Positions 52,474 through 59,617 of a DNA stretch of 59,617 nt are shown piece by piece. Source of the stretch: Acidobacteriota bacterium (GTDB taxonomy: Bacteria; Acidobacteriota; JAAYUB01); the NCBI GenBank assembly GCA_018001935.1, contig JAGNHB010000005.1, positions 1-59,617 of the forward strand, given 5' to 3'. Position numbers and translations under genes: made by a program. The notes under the pieces are model-generated. The model did not search any database and was not told where the DNA came from. It saw nothing but the letters and a program-made list of their open reading frames with translations. The number at the start of each line of letters is the position of its first letter. Position 1 is the first letter of the stretch.

Positions 52474-52770
52474 CAAAGGACAAAGGACCCAAAGGACCCA
52501 AAGGCCTGCTAAAGGACCTGCGCTCTTCCCGAGGCGTCGCCCGGCAACAGCGGCTTCGGCAGGCAACCGGGATCGACAACACGTTGGTAAAACGCCGCCG
52601 CTAAAGCGCCTGAAGGACGGCGGGGGCCATTGAAAGCCGCTGCTTTCGGTCTCTGGTCGTTCTCGCTGTCCTTTGGGCCCTTTGGTTTTTAAGGGTCTCT
52701 TTGGATCCTTCGGGTCCCTTAGGTCCCTTAGGTCCCTTAGGTCCCTTAGGTCCTTTAGGTCCTTTCCCGC
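52474..52770. repeat. Large inverted family C structure enclosing the dispersed element copy 2
   Basis: Left arm of AAAGGACCC-type units at 52478-52519; right arm at 52674-52768 with GGTCCCTTA repeated about five times and ending GGTCCTTT. Between them, at 52535-52610, is the second copy of the element at 11835-11910 (blocks CGGCAGGCAACC, GTTGGTAA, CTAAAGCGCC). No gene. It follows the end of the catabolic cluster and may act in transcript ending or stability. Confidence 0.75.
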
Positions 52771-52863
52771 CACGCACATCCGATATCGAAGAACACACCC
52801 GCCGCCACGCCGCCGGCTTGGGGCGCGCGCCCTGACGTTCCGCGGCGTGTCCCCGCACTCCCC

Positions 52864-52899
52864 AATAAAAAAAGCCGCCCGGGGGGGCGGCTTTTATTA
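52864..52899. terminator. Bidirectional rho-independent terminator
   Basis: AAAAGCCGCCC and GGGCGGCTTTT form an 11-bp stem around GGG(G), with A-runs before and T-runs after, so it can terminate both the catabolic cluster and the convergent subtilase gene. Confidence 0.88.
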
Positions 52900-52901
52900 T
52901 G

Positions 52902-52931
52902 ATCGATCCGCCCGTCCGCGGGCGGATCGAT
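52902..52931. repeat. Perfect 13-bp hairpin next to the subtilase stop
   Basis: ATCGATCCGCCCG (52902-52914), loop TCCG, CGGGCGGATCGAT (52919-52931). It lies between the terminator and the subtilase stop codon at 52940. Possibly an mRNA-end stabiliser or a protein-binding palindrome. Confidence 0.8.
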
Positions 52932-52939
52932 GAGGAGGC

Positions 52940-55900
52940 TTACTGGGCCGTGACGGCGCTCAGGAAGCTGAACGTCCAATCGCCGAACAGCTCGAAGCCG
53001 TAGATGGGCTGGCTGGAAGTGATTTCGATGTAGCCGCTGGCCTGGTTGGGGATGGCCCCCATGTTCTCCAGCGTCTGGAGCAGTCTCGCAAACTTCTCCT
53101 TGGGCTTGAGGGTCACGTTGGCCTGCCCGTAGAGCCGCCCGTCGCTGCCGTAGACGGAAACCACGGCGTTGGCGTAGGTGCTGCCGGGGTTGACCAGGGT
53201 GAGGCCGGTGAAGAAGTTGACGCCGCCCGCGTTGCCGTTGGCCACCTGGGAGAAGTACAGGGTGGTCTTGGTGGTCGTCTGCAGCGGAAGGGTGGACTCG
53301 TAGACGTAGGTGTCCGGCTTGCCGAAGGAGAGGCAGCCGAGGATCGGGCTCCCGTCGCTGGCCAGGTTGAGCCAGCCGTCCGAGGACCCGGTGGTGGGGA
53401 GGCCCAGCTGGGCGTCCTTGAGGTTGACGACCTGCCCGGCAGGGACGTTGACGGTGAAGGGGGGCGTCATGGCGGTCCCGTCGGCGTTGTAGGGCGTCAG
53501 GGTCACCACGGCGGGCGCGCCGCCGGTGTTCACGAGGTTCACCTCGGTGGCGTACACGGTCGGGATGGAGGTGATGTGGGCGGCCGTCAAGTTGGTGGCG
53601 GCGCCGGAGGTGGGCATCAGGTTGCAGGAGCTGATGGCGGTGGTCCCGAAGCGCACCTGGGCGTTGCCCACGACCTGGGAGCCGGTGGCGGTCAGGTGGA
53701 TCGCCCCGTTGAAGGGCTGGCCGAATACGGTGGACACGTCCAGCTTCACGGCGCCCTTGGCCGGGATGTTCTGGACGGGGGCGTTGACGGTGGTGGTCCC
53801 GTTGAGGCCGACCAGGGTGACGGCCGCGGCGTCGGTCCCGGGGTTGGCGATGAAGAGTTCGGTGGTGAAGCCGCCGCTGCACATCACGCGCGGGAAGTAC
53901 CCGTCGGCCATGGCCTCGGTGCTCAGGAAGGCGGAGGCGCCGTCCATGCCCGCCAGGCCGCCGGGGCCGAACTTCTCGGACAGGAAGAAGCCCTTGATGC
54001 CGACCTGGTCGGCTTCAGCCATGACCCAGCCGTCGGAGTCGGCGCTCAGGCCGAGGACGCTCTCCGCCTGGTAGGCGCCCTGCCCGTCGATGGGCCACCA
54101 CATGGTGTTCTGGGTCCCGAGGGCGCCGCCGGTGAGGTTGTAGCCGGAGAAGCGGATCCGGGCGGCCTTGCCGGTGGGGTTCACGAAGCCCAGGCCCTCG
54201 CTCCGGTCGCCGCCCTTGTAGGACAGGCGCGGGAAGATGAGGGTCTGCGCCGGGGTGAAGGCCGGCGGGTTGAAGAAGATGGTGGAATTGGCCAGGTCGA
54301 AGGAGTCGGTGTCCTGGAACCCCTGGTAGATGGGGTCACCGGCGGGGATGGTGATGTTGCCGCCCAGGGCGCTGAGGTCCGTCGAGGGGAAGTTGGAGGG
54401 GAAACCACCGGGGCAGACGCCGACGATGGCTTTCCAGAAGAGGCCGGTGAGGTAATCCTCCTGGGACTCGGTCACGTCGCACCGCCCGTAGGCGACGTCG
54501 ATGGCCCCCGTGTTGTGGAGGGTGACCACGAAGTTGTGCGAGCCGGTGGGGCCGGACTGGGCCCACTGGGGCAGGTTGGCGAAGGTGAAGGAGACCGTGT
54601 TCGCGGTGGAGGACACCTGGATCCGGTCCTGCCCGGGGTCCTTGGCCAGGTCGGTGTAGAGGGCCGCGATGCGCGGCATCTCGTTGAGGAAGGCGCTGGG
54701 GGTGCGGTCCATCCAGGCGTAACCGCCGCCGAAGGTGATGTTGCCGTCGGTGTTGAGCCAGCAGCCCGAGTAGGTCTGCCCGTAGAAGGGGAAGGTGAAG
54801 CCGGTGGGGAAGGCGACATACGTGGCGTCGTCGTCCTGGAGCTGGAGCGGGGTCGTGGCGGTCTGGGCGATGGTGAAGTTCAGCTCGTTGGACACGGCCA
54901 TCGGGCTCCAGTTGCCCTGGCTGTCCACCAGGTAGCCGTACACCTGGATCCGGCCGGCCGACAGGTTCGAGGAAGCCACGTGGTAGAAGAAGCGGATGTT
55001 CCACTCCGTGTTCCCGGACGTCCCGGGGGTGTAGTACCAGAACTCGGCGGTGTCGTTGTCGAGGACGACGGGCAGGGCGTTCGAGTCCACGCCCCCGATG
55101 CGGGTGTAGAGGTACATCTTGTCGTAGTCGGCCTCGGGGTCGGCGTAGTCGAAGCCCACCCGGACCGAGACGTACTGCGGGTAGACCCCGTTGTCCGTCT
55201 CGTAGCGCTCACCCTCGGTCAGGACCAGGTTGGTCAGGGAGGGGGCGCTGGAGGGCTTCACGCGGACGGTGAGGGGCAGCGTGGCGGCGGAGGACGAGGT
55301 GTTGACCGCCAGGTTGAAGTGGATCAGCGTGTTCATCGGCACGTTGCCGGCCACCCGGAACGTGAAGGGGGTGGAGTTGACGGCGGACTTGCCCACGTTG
55401 ATGTTCGGGTAGGGGGAGTTGGACCCGGTCACGGTGATGCCGGCCGTGGTGGTGGAGAGGACGGCATTGACGCTGCCGGCATCCACGGAGCCGTAGTTGC
55501 CGAGGCGGACGTTGAGCCGCACTTCCTCGCCGGGGTCCACCAGGTGGTTGTTGTTCCCCAGGGAGTCGTCGATGTCGATCCCGACGATGTTGAGCACCGC
55601 GGTATCCGCCCCGGCGACGTCGCCGGTCAGCGCCAGGGCGTACCCCTGGGTGTAGCGGCACTGGAAGCCCGGGATGTTGGTCCCCTTGACCCGGACCTTG
55701 TAGGTGCCGGCGGCGGGGGTGCGGAGGAGGACGCCTTCCACGTTGTTGATGGTGTCGGTCCCCGCGGGGTTGGCGGCCGATTCCTTGGTGTTGTTGGAGG
55801 GCGTGCCGTTCCACTGGTTGCCCTTGTAGAGGATGCCGCCGGGCCCTTCGACCTCCAGGTCGAGGTTGTTCACCAGGGTTTGGGAGACCCCGTAGGACGC

Positions 55901-57898
55901 CGGGGCGTCGGACCAGACCAGGGTGACCTTGAAGGGCATCCCGGCCGCGACGGTGTAGGTGTACTCGCGGGTTTCACCGGTGGTGAGGCCCGCCGAGTTG
56001 GGGACGTCCGCCACGCAGAGCTTGCGGGCGTCCGCCTTGGCGGCGAAGTAGAGGGCGTCGTCGAGGAGGGGGCGGCCCCACCCCTGCCCGCCGGCCGGGG
56101 CGTCCTCGTTGCCGACGGCGCCCGTGTTGCCTCCCGTCAGGTTCTTCGCGGAGTTGACGAGGGTGGCCTTGATCAGGGCTGCGGAGGGCGTGATGGCGTT
56201 GGCCGGGGTCTTGGTCCCGGTGGGGTACCAGCCCTCGGTGTAGTACTGGCGGACCAGGGCGGCCAGGCCGGCCACCGTCGGGCAGGCCATGCTGGTGCCG
56301 GATCCGGTCTTGGTGTTGCAGGCGGCGCCGGTGCTGCCGGCCGCGGAGCGGACGGCCATGCCGGGGGCGACCAGGTCGGGCTTGTAGCGGCCGTCGGCGG
56401 AGGGACCCTTGCAGGAGTAGTCCCAGACGTCGTTGGCGCCGGCGCTCCCGTTGGTGGTGGCCCCGACGGCGATGACGTTCTTGCCGAGGGAGTAGTTGTT
56501 GAGGAGGGCGTTATCCTCCACGTTCCCGGTGGACCAGCAGATCAGGAAGTCCTCGTTGTGCCACACGAAAAGGTCGTCGTAGGCGTTGGTGTCGAGGTAC
56601 TCGTTGGAGTAGCCGGGATAATCGATCTGCGTCCCCCAGCTGTTGGAGGCGAGGCGGGCCGTGCTGAGGCGTTCCTGCTGCCACAGGTCGTAGAGCGGGT
56701 AGGGGAAGTTGAGCCCGCCCGTGGTAGTGCCGCCGCCTTCCACGATCAGCTTGGCCATGGGGGCCATGCCGTCGCCGGTCAGGTGGGCGGCGTCGCCCGT
56801 GCCCGGGTTCGGGGTGCTGTGGTAGTCCTTGCCGGCCACGGAGCCCGAGGTGTGGGTCCCGTGGTACCAGTGGACGCCCGAGTCGTCCTCGATGGAATCC
56901 GCCATGATGTTGACGGCCAGCAGCTTGCGCTGGGCCGTGTCGATGGCGAGCACCCCGGGAGGGGTCACGTGCTGGTTGTTCACCTGGGGGGCGCCTTCGG
57001 CGTGGATGAAGAAGCAGGACTCCCGGTCGATGCCGGAGTCGGACATGGCCACCACCTGGCCCTGCCCCATGATGCCGTGGGCGAAGATCGGGGTCGCCTT
57101 GGTCCCGGAATCGGCGCTCTGGCACATCCAGACGGAGTTGTCGTTCATCAGCTTCGCAGGGAGGTTCGGCTCGACCCACCGGACGTCGTTCCGGTTGGCC
57201 AGGTAGGTCACGAACTCGGCGGCCGCCTCGCGGGAGACCTCGAACACCACGGTCCACCGCGCGTCCTGGCGGTAGTTGAAGTTCCGGTCGGCGTGGTAGC
57301 GGTTGGCGATTTCGTTGACGGCGTCGGAGACGTTCTCGTGGGTGAAGAAGGCGACGGCGAAGCGCACCTTCTCGCCCGGGAGGGCGGTGAGGCCCTCGTT
57401 CAGGTTGAGGGCGAGGTACGGCCCCATCTTGAAGGCGGGCTGGTAGTCACCCACCCAGCGCACCTCGGGGTTGCCGACGACCGCATTGTAGGCGGCGGCG
57501 TTCATCCGCACCATCAGGGCGTTGTTGGGGATGTAGTCCAGGACCTGCGCCCCGGCCGCCGTCAGCTGACGCTGGAAGCCGGGGGTCAGGACGGTCTTGC
57601 ACTGGACGATGTAGTACTTTTTGTCCAGGGGCTGCCCGCTGATCCGGTCGGGCACCCAGGCGTCCAGGTCCGGCCGCCCGTCGCGGAGCGGGTCGAAGAT
57701 GGCCGCGCGCAGCAGCAGGAGGTTGCCCTCCTTGGTGGCCGCGTTGTAGAACGCCGCGGTGTCCTTGATGACCCCGGACGTGCTCGGGAAGAGCACGGCC
57801 TTCTGCGGCAGCTGCACCTGGGCGGCGAAGAGGACCGCCGGCAGGGCCAGGGCCAGGAAAATCCCGAAGATCCTTCGGGCCCAAGGGGAAAGACTCAT
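52940..57898 (-). CDS. Giant secreted subtilisin-like serine protease (S8) with long beta-rich C-terminus
   Basis: 1652 aa. Signal peptide 1-26, then a propeptide-like region to about 250. Catalytic triad: D287 (MSDSGIDRE), H346 (YHGTHTSGSVAG), S536 (SGTSMACPTVAGLAALV), with oxyanion Asn459 (WSTGN). After a P/PPC-like domain (about 640-760, IPGFQCRYTQGYALALTGD) come repeated Ig-like and beta-sandwich segments, including NIDV/DGNITFGGGYAW-type and two VTLTPYNADG/VTLVGLNGTTT repeats near the end. Presumably an extracellular protease or adhesin-protease. GGAGGTGA precedes ATG 57898. No covalent anchor signal was seen at the C-terminus. Confidence 0.9.
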   Translation of the reverse strand: MSLSPWARRIFGIFLALALPAVLFAAQVQLPQKAVLFPSTSGVIKDTAAFYNAATKEGNLLLLRAAIFDPLRDGRPDLDAWVPDRISGQPLDKKYYIVQCKTVLTPGFQRQLTAAGAQVLDYIPNNALMVRMNAAAYNAVVGNPEVRWVGDYQPAFKMGPYLALNLNEGLTALPGEKVRFAVAFFTHENVSDAVNEIANRYHADRNFNYRQDARWTVVFEVSREAAAEFVTYLANRNDVRWVEPNLPAKLMNDNSVWMCQSADSGTKATPIFAHGIMGQGQVVAMSDSGIDRESCFFIHAEGAPQVNNQHVTPPGVLAIDTAQRKLLAVNIMADSIEDDSGVHWYHGTHTSGSVAGKDYHSTPNPGTGDAAHLTGDGMAPMAKLIVEGGGTTTGGLNFPYPLYDLWQQERLSTARLASNSWGTQIDYPGYSNEYLDTNAYDDLFVWHNEDFLICWSTGNVEDNALLNNYSLGKNVIAVGATTNGSAGANDVWDYSCKGPSADGRYKPDLVAPGMAVRSAAGSTGAACNTKTGSGTSMACPTVAGLAALVRQYYTEGWYPTGTKTPANAITPSAALIKATLVNSAKNLTGGNTGAVGNEDAPAGGQGWGRPLLDDALYFAAKADARKLCVADVPNSAGLTTGETREYTYTVAAGMPFKVTLVWSDAPASYGVSQTLVNNLDLEVEGPGGILYKGNQWNGTPSNNTKESAANPAGTDTINNVEGVLLRTPAAGTYKVRVKGTNIPGFQCRYTQGYALALTGDVAGADTAVLNIVGIDIDDSLGNNNHLVDPGEEVRLNVRLGNYGSVDAGSVNAVLSTTTAGITVTGSNSPYPNINVGKSAVNSTPFTFRVAGNVPMNTLIHFNLAVNTSSSAATLPLTVRVKPSSAPSLTNLVLTEGERYETDNGVYPQYVSVRVGFDYADPEADYDKMYLYTRIGGVDSNALPVVLDNDTAEFWYYTPGTSGNTEWNIRFFYHVASSNLSAGRIQVYGYLVDSQGNWSPMAVSNELNFTIAQTATTPLQLQDDDATYVAFPTGFTFPFYGQTYSGCWLNTDGNITFGGGYAWMDRTPSAFLNEMPRIAALYTDLAKDPGQDRIQVSSTANTVSFTFANLPQWAQSGPTGSHNFVVTLHNTGAIDVAYGRCDVTESQEDYLTGLFWKAIVGVCPGGFPSNFPSTDLSALGGNITIPAGDPIYQGFQDTDSFDLANSTIFFNPPAFTPAQTLIFPRLSYKGGDRSEGLGFVNPTGKAARIRFSGYNLTGGALGTQNTMWWPIDGQGAYQAESVLGLSADSDGWVMAEADQVGIKGFFLSEKFGPGGLAGMDGASAFLSTEAMADGYFPRVMCSGGFTTELFIANPGTDAAAVTLVGLNGTTTVNAPVQNIPAKGAVKLDVSTVFGQPFNGAIHLTATGSQVVGNAQVRFGTTAISSCNLMPTSGAATNLTAAHITSIPTVYATEVNLVNTGGAPAVVTLTPYNADGTAMTPPFTVNVPAGQVVNLKDAQLGLPTTGSSDGWLNLASDGSPILGCLSFGKPDTYVYESTLPLQTTTKTTLYFSQVANGNAGGVNFFTGLTLVNPGSTYANAVVSVYGSDGRLYGQANVTLKPKEKFARLLQTLENMGAIPNQASGYIEITSSQPIYGFELFGDWTFSFLSAVTAQ

Positions 57899-57941
57899 GA
57901 TTCACCTCCATGGGGTTTTTTGGTTCGGATTTCGAAACCGC

Positions 57942-57970
57942 ATTATACCGGATCCGGGGCCGCTCCGCAA
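57942..57970 (-). promoter_or_regulatory. Promoter of the subtilase gene
   Basis: Minus strand: TTGCGG (57965-57970), 17-bp spacer, perfect TATAAT (57942-57947), 44 bp before ATG 57898. Confidence 0.65.
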
Positions 57971-58277
57971 ACAATAATTCGCTCGGGCTTCCCCCTGCGC
58001 AAGCCATTTTTGAAACTGGGTTTCCCGGCTTTTCTCGCTGCCTGCCGGGAAAATGCCGTTTACGAATTTGGCTACTCGGTCGGCGACGACAGCCGTGCCG
58101 CCCCCGGCGTCTCCGCCAATCCTCGCGCCCGGCCTGGCGCCTGGCGAGAGCTAGGCGGAGATGGGTCTCGTCAAGCCGCCAAGCTCGCCAAGAGGGACGA
58201 AAAATGCAGAATTTCCTGTCAGGAGTTCCAAGCGTGAGTGTTTCTTCATTCTCAGAAATAGGGATGTCCATCTCTGG

Positions 58278-58328
58278 TATACTATTGTTGTCGCCGGGAT
58301 ACTGATGTCCAGAGAAACAATCCCGGCG
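58278..58328 (+). promoter_or_regulatory. Extended -10 promoter and leader hairpin of the Sel1 gene
   Basis: TGGTATACT gives an extended -10 (TATACT at 58278-58283). Just downstream CGCCGGGAT (58292-58300) pairs perfectly with ATCCCGGCG (58320-58328), a 9-bp stem with a 19-base loop in the predicted leader; it could be an operator or RNA control element. Confidence 0.5.
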
Positions 58329-58346
58329 CGAAGCCTTGGGGTGGTG

Positions 58347-59246
58347 ATGTCAAACATGAAACGATTGTTGTTTGCGATTCTTTCTGTTTTTTTTTACTGC
58401 GCATTCGTGATTCCGGATGCGGAATTCGGAGCCCTTCTCGAAGCGGCGAAAAAGGGAAATGCAGATGCCCGGTTAAAGGTGGGCGTCATGTATTTCGAAG
58501 GGGAAGGGGTCTCCAAAAACAAGGAGGAAGCAGCCAGATGGCTGCGTTTGGCGGCCGGGCAAGGTAATGCGGAGGCCCAGAGCAAACTGGGCTGGATGTA
58601 TATGTACGGAGAAGGTGTTCAGAAAAACGAGGCGGAGGCTTTCCGATGGACCCGCAGCGCCGCGGAGCAGGGGAACGCGAAAGCCCAATGCAATCTAAGC
58701 CTATTGTATGAGGATGGCCTGGGCGTTCCTGTGGATGAATCACAGGCGATGATCTGGCTGAAAAAGTCGGCGGAGCAGGGCTACGTCTGGGCTCAATACA
58801 ACCTTGGTCTATCGGATACCAGTCTCTTCGGAACTGACTTGACTCAGGCGGAATCCGAAAAATGGCTGCGTTTGGCGGCGGACCAACTGATTCGATTGGC
58901 CGCGGAGGAGAGTGATCCCAAGGCGATGTTCTACCTTGGGAAGCTGTACTCCATGGGCAGGGGGGTGGCGCGCGACCCGGCCAAAGCGAAATCGCTGTGG
59001 ATCCGGGCTGCGGAGCATGGTTGGGTCGAGGCTCAATTCCACGTGGGCGCGATGTACGACAATGGGGTCATCATCGAAAAGAATACCAAGGAAGCCTATT
59101 TCTGGTTCTCGCTCGCCGCATCCGGGGGGGATGAAGTCGCAAAGCTCTCGGTGGGACGTCTGGCCGAAAGCCTCACCGCCGCCGATTTGAAGGCCCTCCA
59201 GCAGAGGGTGAGAGAGTGGAAACCAAAGACGAAGACGGATAGGTGA
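58347..59246 (+). CDS. Secreted Sel1-like repeat protein
   Basis: About 299 aa. A signal peptide (KRLLFAILSVFFYCAFVIP) is followed by six to seven Sel1-like repeats of ~36 residues, each with the pattern A..LG..Y..G.GV..D...A..W...AA..G (KVGVMYFEGEGVSKNKEEAA, KLGWMYMYGEGVQKNEAEAF, YLGKLYSMGRGVARDPAKAK). Sel1 proteins are alpha-solenoid scaffolds for protein-protein contacts in the periplasm or cytoplasm. ATG 58347 is chosen; ATG 58356 (MKRLL) is equally possible, and longer forms would translate the leader hairpin. Base composition is lower in GC than most neighbours. Confidence 0.85.
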   Translation: MSNMKRLLFAILSVFFYCAFVIPDAEFGALLEAAKKGNADARLKVGVMYFEGEGVSKNKEEAARWLRLAAGQGNAEAQSKLGWMYMYGEGVQKNEAEAFRWTRSAAEQGNAKAQCNLSLLYEDGLGVPVDESQAMIWLKKSAEQGYVWAQYNLGLSDTSLFGTDLTQAESEKWLRLAADQLIRLAAEESDPKAMFYLGKLYSMGRGVARDPAKAKSLWIRAAEHGWVEAQFHVGAMYDNGVIIEKNTKEAYFWFSLAASGGDEVAKLSVGRLAESLTAADLKALQQRVREWKPKTKTDR

Positions 59247-59299
59247 TTCGAGTTTGGGACCATCCCAGACGGTTTGTCTGTCGGTCCTTGTCCTTCAGA

Positions 59300-59331
59300 A
59301 TCCGTGTTTATCCGTGTCCATCCGTGGTTCG
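59300..59331. repeat. Dispersed repeat, family A-like (CCGTGTTTATCCGTG)
   Basis: ATCCGTGTTTATCCGTGTCC followed by ATCCGTGGTTCG, in the 114-bp gap between the convergent Sel1 and pilT genes. Related to the reverse family A copies elsewhere. Confidence 0.6.
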
Positions 59332-59360
59332 TTCCCGGCCTGCCCGGGTTAGGCCCGGCG

Positions 59361-59617
59361 TCAGCTGAACTGAACGTTGCGTTCGAAGTCGTAGGCGCTG
59401 GTGGCGGCCGCCTTCGCCGTTTCCATGTCGATGATGCCCTCGTTGAAGAGCCGCATCAGGTGCTGGTCGAAGGTCTGCATGCCGTAAGTGTCGCCGCCCT
59501 GGGCCACGAAATCCTTGATGGCGCCGGTTTTCTCGGGGTTTTCGATGCAGTCCTGGATGCTGAGGGTCGAGCGCATGATCTCCAGGACGGCGACCCGGCC
59601 CTGCTGGTCGCAGCGGC
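59361..59617 (-). CDS. pilT: Type IV pilus retraction ATPase PilT-family, C-terminal fragment
   Basis: Only the last 85 codons are in the window; the gene continues beyond 59617. The frame upstream of the first internal ATG reads RCDQQGRVAVLEIMRSTLSI, the PilT strand usually read as GRVAxxEIM. Then GGDTYGMQTFDQHLMRLFNE matches the conserved YGMQTFDQ of PilT/PilU. PilT is the hexameric motor that depolymerises type IV pili for twitching motility. PilT versus PilU cannot be settled from this end alone. Confidence 0.85.
   Translation of the reverse strand, partial: RCDQQGRVAVLEIMRSTLSIQDCIENPEKTGAIKDFVAQGGDTYGMQTFDQHLMRLFNEGIIDMETAKAAATSAYDFERNVQFS

Larger units (their letters stand above)
57899..58346. 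other. Divergent intergenic region
   Basis: No gene is supported. It holds the subtilase promoter at 57942-57970, a stretch with CTGCCTGCCGGGAAAATGCCG (near 58040) and a decayed family B-like motif (CCGCCAAGCTCGCCAAG) at about 58173-58190. The regulatory region of the Sel1 gene is described separately. Confidence 0.5.

Noticed and set aside
53576..58237. Plus-strand open frame of 1553 codons antisense to the subtilase
   Set aside because: It mirrors the codon structure of the real minus-strand gene in GC-rich DNA, is made of Gly/Val/Arg/His-rich sequence with no domain, and has no ribosome site.

Overview
ORGANISM. From about position 780 to the end the window is high-GC DNA (estimated by eye at roughly 65-70% GC). 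It comes from a Gram-negative-type bacterium: it has a TonB C-terminal domain, a PilT-family type IV pilus ATPase, rlmKL, many secreted proteins and a dockerin-bearing protein. The gene content (HydG, B12-binding radical SAM proteins, a molybdenum hydroxylase operon, NADP-type glutamate dehydrogenase) suits an anaerobic or facultative heterotroph. Acidobacteriota or a similar deep Gram-negative lineage is plausible, but nothing here proves it. The first ~770 bases are AT-rich, encode a fragment of a repetitive surface protein, and look foreign to the rest (chimeric join or recent transfer). LAYOUT. 1-1.4 kb: AT-rich partial gene, then G-rich low-complexity DNA and a 40-bp tandem repeat. 1.4-7.1 kb: hydG, a B12-binding radical SAM protein and rlmKL. 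7.4-10.2 kb: a secreted IPT/TIG protein, a DUF169 protein and a D-Ala-D-Ala carboxypeptidase. 10.3-11.4 kb: a VapBC-type toxin-antitoxin operon with a third coupled gene. 12-17.7 kb: asnS, a PqqD-like protein, a four-hairpin array, a nucleotidyltransferase pair, truB and a sugar nucleotidyltransferase. 17.8-20.2 kb: gdhA and a secreted tyrosine phosphatase. 20.3-23.4 kb: a GntR/ABC transporter operon. 23.6-35.3 kb: secreted or envelope proteins (serine hydrolase, MgtC, caspase-like DUF6345-type protein, GH18 chitinase-like enzyme, degenerate histidine kinase, beta-helix protein with dockerin). 35.6-40.2 kb: a second B12 radical SAM protein, a phosphatase-TonB fusion and a DUF4143 ATPase. 40.3-52.5 kb: one long plus-strand catabolic cluster. 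52.9-59.6 kb: a giant subtilase, a Sel1-repeat protein and the 3' end of pilT. HOW THE GENES WORK TOGETHER. The 40.3-52.5 kb cluster is the strongest functional unit. It holds an unknown lead protein, a thiolase-like protein with its DUF35 partner, three subunits related to AllH/AllF(FdrA)/AllG oxamate carbamoyltransferase, a metal-dependent cyclase/amidohydrolase and a three-subunit xanthine-dehydrogenase-type molybdenum hydroxylase. A reasonable reading is hydroxylation of an N-heterocycle, hydrolytic ring opening and phosphorolytic release of carbamoyl phosphate. The substrate is unknown, and the thiolase-like protein lacks the usual nucleophilic cysteine. NON-CODING STRUCTURE. The spacers carry a striking vocabulary of short dispersed repeat families, often as inverted pairs or tandem arrays. 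One family (core ACCACGAAATACACG) forms near-perfect terminal inverted repeats around a lower-GC GxxExxY nuclease-like gene inserted inside the catabolic cluster, which looks like a minimal mobile unit. Another family (9-bp GACAAGTCN) occurs both between genes and in frame inside rlmKL. No rRNA, tRNA or CRISPR array was found.
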